NCBI GenBank assembly: GCA_028865845.1
Contig: JAGWJK010000311.1
Coordinates: forward strand, 1 to 5,981
Source of the DNA: Rhizobiaceae bacterium
GTDB lineage: Bacteria; Pseudomonadota; Alphaproteobacteria; Rhizobiales; Rhizobiaceae
DNA: 5,981 nt
Direction of reading: 5' to 3'
The notes under the pieces are model-generated. The model did not search any database, was not told the DNA's origin, and saw nothing but the letters and a program-made list of their open reading frames with translations. Positions 5,356-5,981 of this stretch are shown piece after piece. Position numbers and translations under genes: made by a program. Every line of letters starts with the position of its first letter. The first letter of the stretch is position 1.

Positions 5356-5981
5356 ATGTCCATGCCGAATGAAGTCGTCAATGTTTTCAACACACCCGAG
5401 CCTGGCTTCACGCGTCCCTTGCCGGCTGCACGCGCGACGCCGTTCATCGAGGTCGACGAATTTCGGCTGAACCGCAACATTGCGAAAATGCAGGCAATCG
5501 CCGGGAAGGCGGGCGTGCGCCTGCGGCCGCATATCAAGACCCACAAAAGCATCGAAATTGCCCGCCGCCAGATCGAGGCCGGCGCAGTCGGCTTGACCGC
5601 GTCGAAAGCGAGCGAAGCGGAGGTTTTTCTGCGGGCTGGATTCAAGGACGTGCTGATGGCCTATCCAGTGATCCATGCCGATACCGTAAAGCCCCTGCTG
5701 CAACTGGCGAAGGATGCCGAAGCGCGCATCGCTTTCATTGCCGGCGACACAGCCGGGGTCAAGGCATTGAACGAAGCCGCGGCCGCGGCCGAGATGCGTC
5801 TTCCGGTATTCATGAAGGTGGACGTCGGACTGGGCCGTGTCGGCGTGAAACCGCAGAGTGCCATGGCTTTGCAGGTCGCACAGGAAATTGTGGTGGCGAA
5901 CGGACTGAAGCTTGCCGGATTGCTGTCGCATGCTGGTCATTCCTATGGCGCCAGCAGCCTGAGCGCCATCGAGGAGATCGC
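5356..5981 (+). CDS. PLP-dependent D-threonine aldolase/DSD1-family enzyme (3' part missing)
   Basis: Fold-type III (alanine-racemase-like TIM barrel) PLP enzyme. The first 208 codons are visible, somewhat over half of the usual 370-390 residues. After a variable N-terminus comes ATPFIEVDEFRLNRNI (27-42), then RPHIKTHK (57-64), in which K61 is the expected PLP Schiff-base lysine, then GAVGLTASKASEAE (76-89), KVDVGLGRVGV (154-164) and LLSHAGHSYG (189-198). All are hallmarks of the D-threonine aldolase, D-serine dehydratase and 3-hydroxy-D-aspartate aldolase group. These enzymes cleave or dehydrate beta-hydroxy D-amino acids; the metal-binding C-terminal residues that separate them lie outside the window. 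The frame is open from 5305, with possible starts GTG 5320, ATG 5356 and ATG 5362. I chose 5356 because GAG lies 5 nt upstream, but the site is weak and 5362 is almost as likely. The gene diverges from the regulator and probably shares its control. The exact reaction is not assigned. Confidence 0.9.
   Translation, partial: MSMPNEVVNVFNTPEPGFTRPLPAARATPFIEVDEFRLNRNIAKMQAIAGKAGVRLRPHIKTHKSIEIARRQIEAGAVGLTASKASEAEVFLRAGFKDVLMAYPVIHADTVKPLLQLAKDAEARIAFIAGDTAGVKALNEAAAAAEMRLPVFMKVDVGLGRVGVKPQSAMALQVAQEIVVANGLKLAGLLSHAGHSYGASSLSAIEEI

Noticed and set aside
5287..5940. 217-codon minus-strand open frame opposite the aldolase-family gene
   Set aside because: Shadow of the plus-strand enzyme, whose PLP-lysine motif and barrel motifs are unmistakable.

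Overview
The window is about 60% G+C with AT-rich islands only between genes. It carries protein families and a layout typical of Alphaproteobacteria, most likely a Rhizobiales-type soil or plant-associated bacterium. That placement is an inference from base composition and gene content; no marker gene is present to prove it.

The left two thirds is a minus-strand peptide-uptake operon of the Dpp/Opp class. Read in the direction of transcription (right to left) it holds a family-5 periplasmic substrate-binding protein (2503-4056), two inner-membrane permeases (1513-2454 and 616-1509) and the first 206 codons of a DppD/OppD-type ATPase (1-619, cut by the window edge). Spacing is operon-like: 48 bp with a perfect 10-bp hairpin between binding protein and first permease, 3 bp between the permeases, and a 4-bp ATGA overlap into the ATPase. 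A DppF-type second ATPase would be expected beyond position 1.

Upstream of the operon lies a minus-strand XRE-cupin regulator (4384-5034) that starts at TTG. Divergent from it on the plus strand, and running off the right edge, is a fold-type III PLP enzyme of the D-threonine aldolase/DSD1 family (5356-5981).

The two intergenic regions (4057-4383 and 5035-5355) are AT-rich and share a 20-nt motif that is 17/20 identical (4237-4256 and 5167-5186). One copy overlaps the best candidate promoter of the transport operon. The other overlaps the best candidate promoter of the regulator and sits just upstream of a perfect TTGACA on the aldolase side. The simplest model is that the XRE-cupin protein binds this motif and co-controls itself, the aldolase-family enzyme and the importer, forming a small uptake-and-catabolism unit for a peptide or amino-acid-like substrate. 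This is inference; the substrate cannot be read from the sequence. No RNA genes, insertion sequences, CRISPR arrays or clear pseudogenes were seen.
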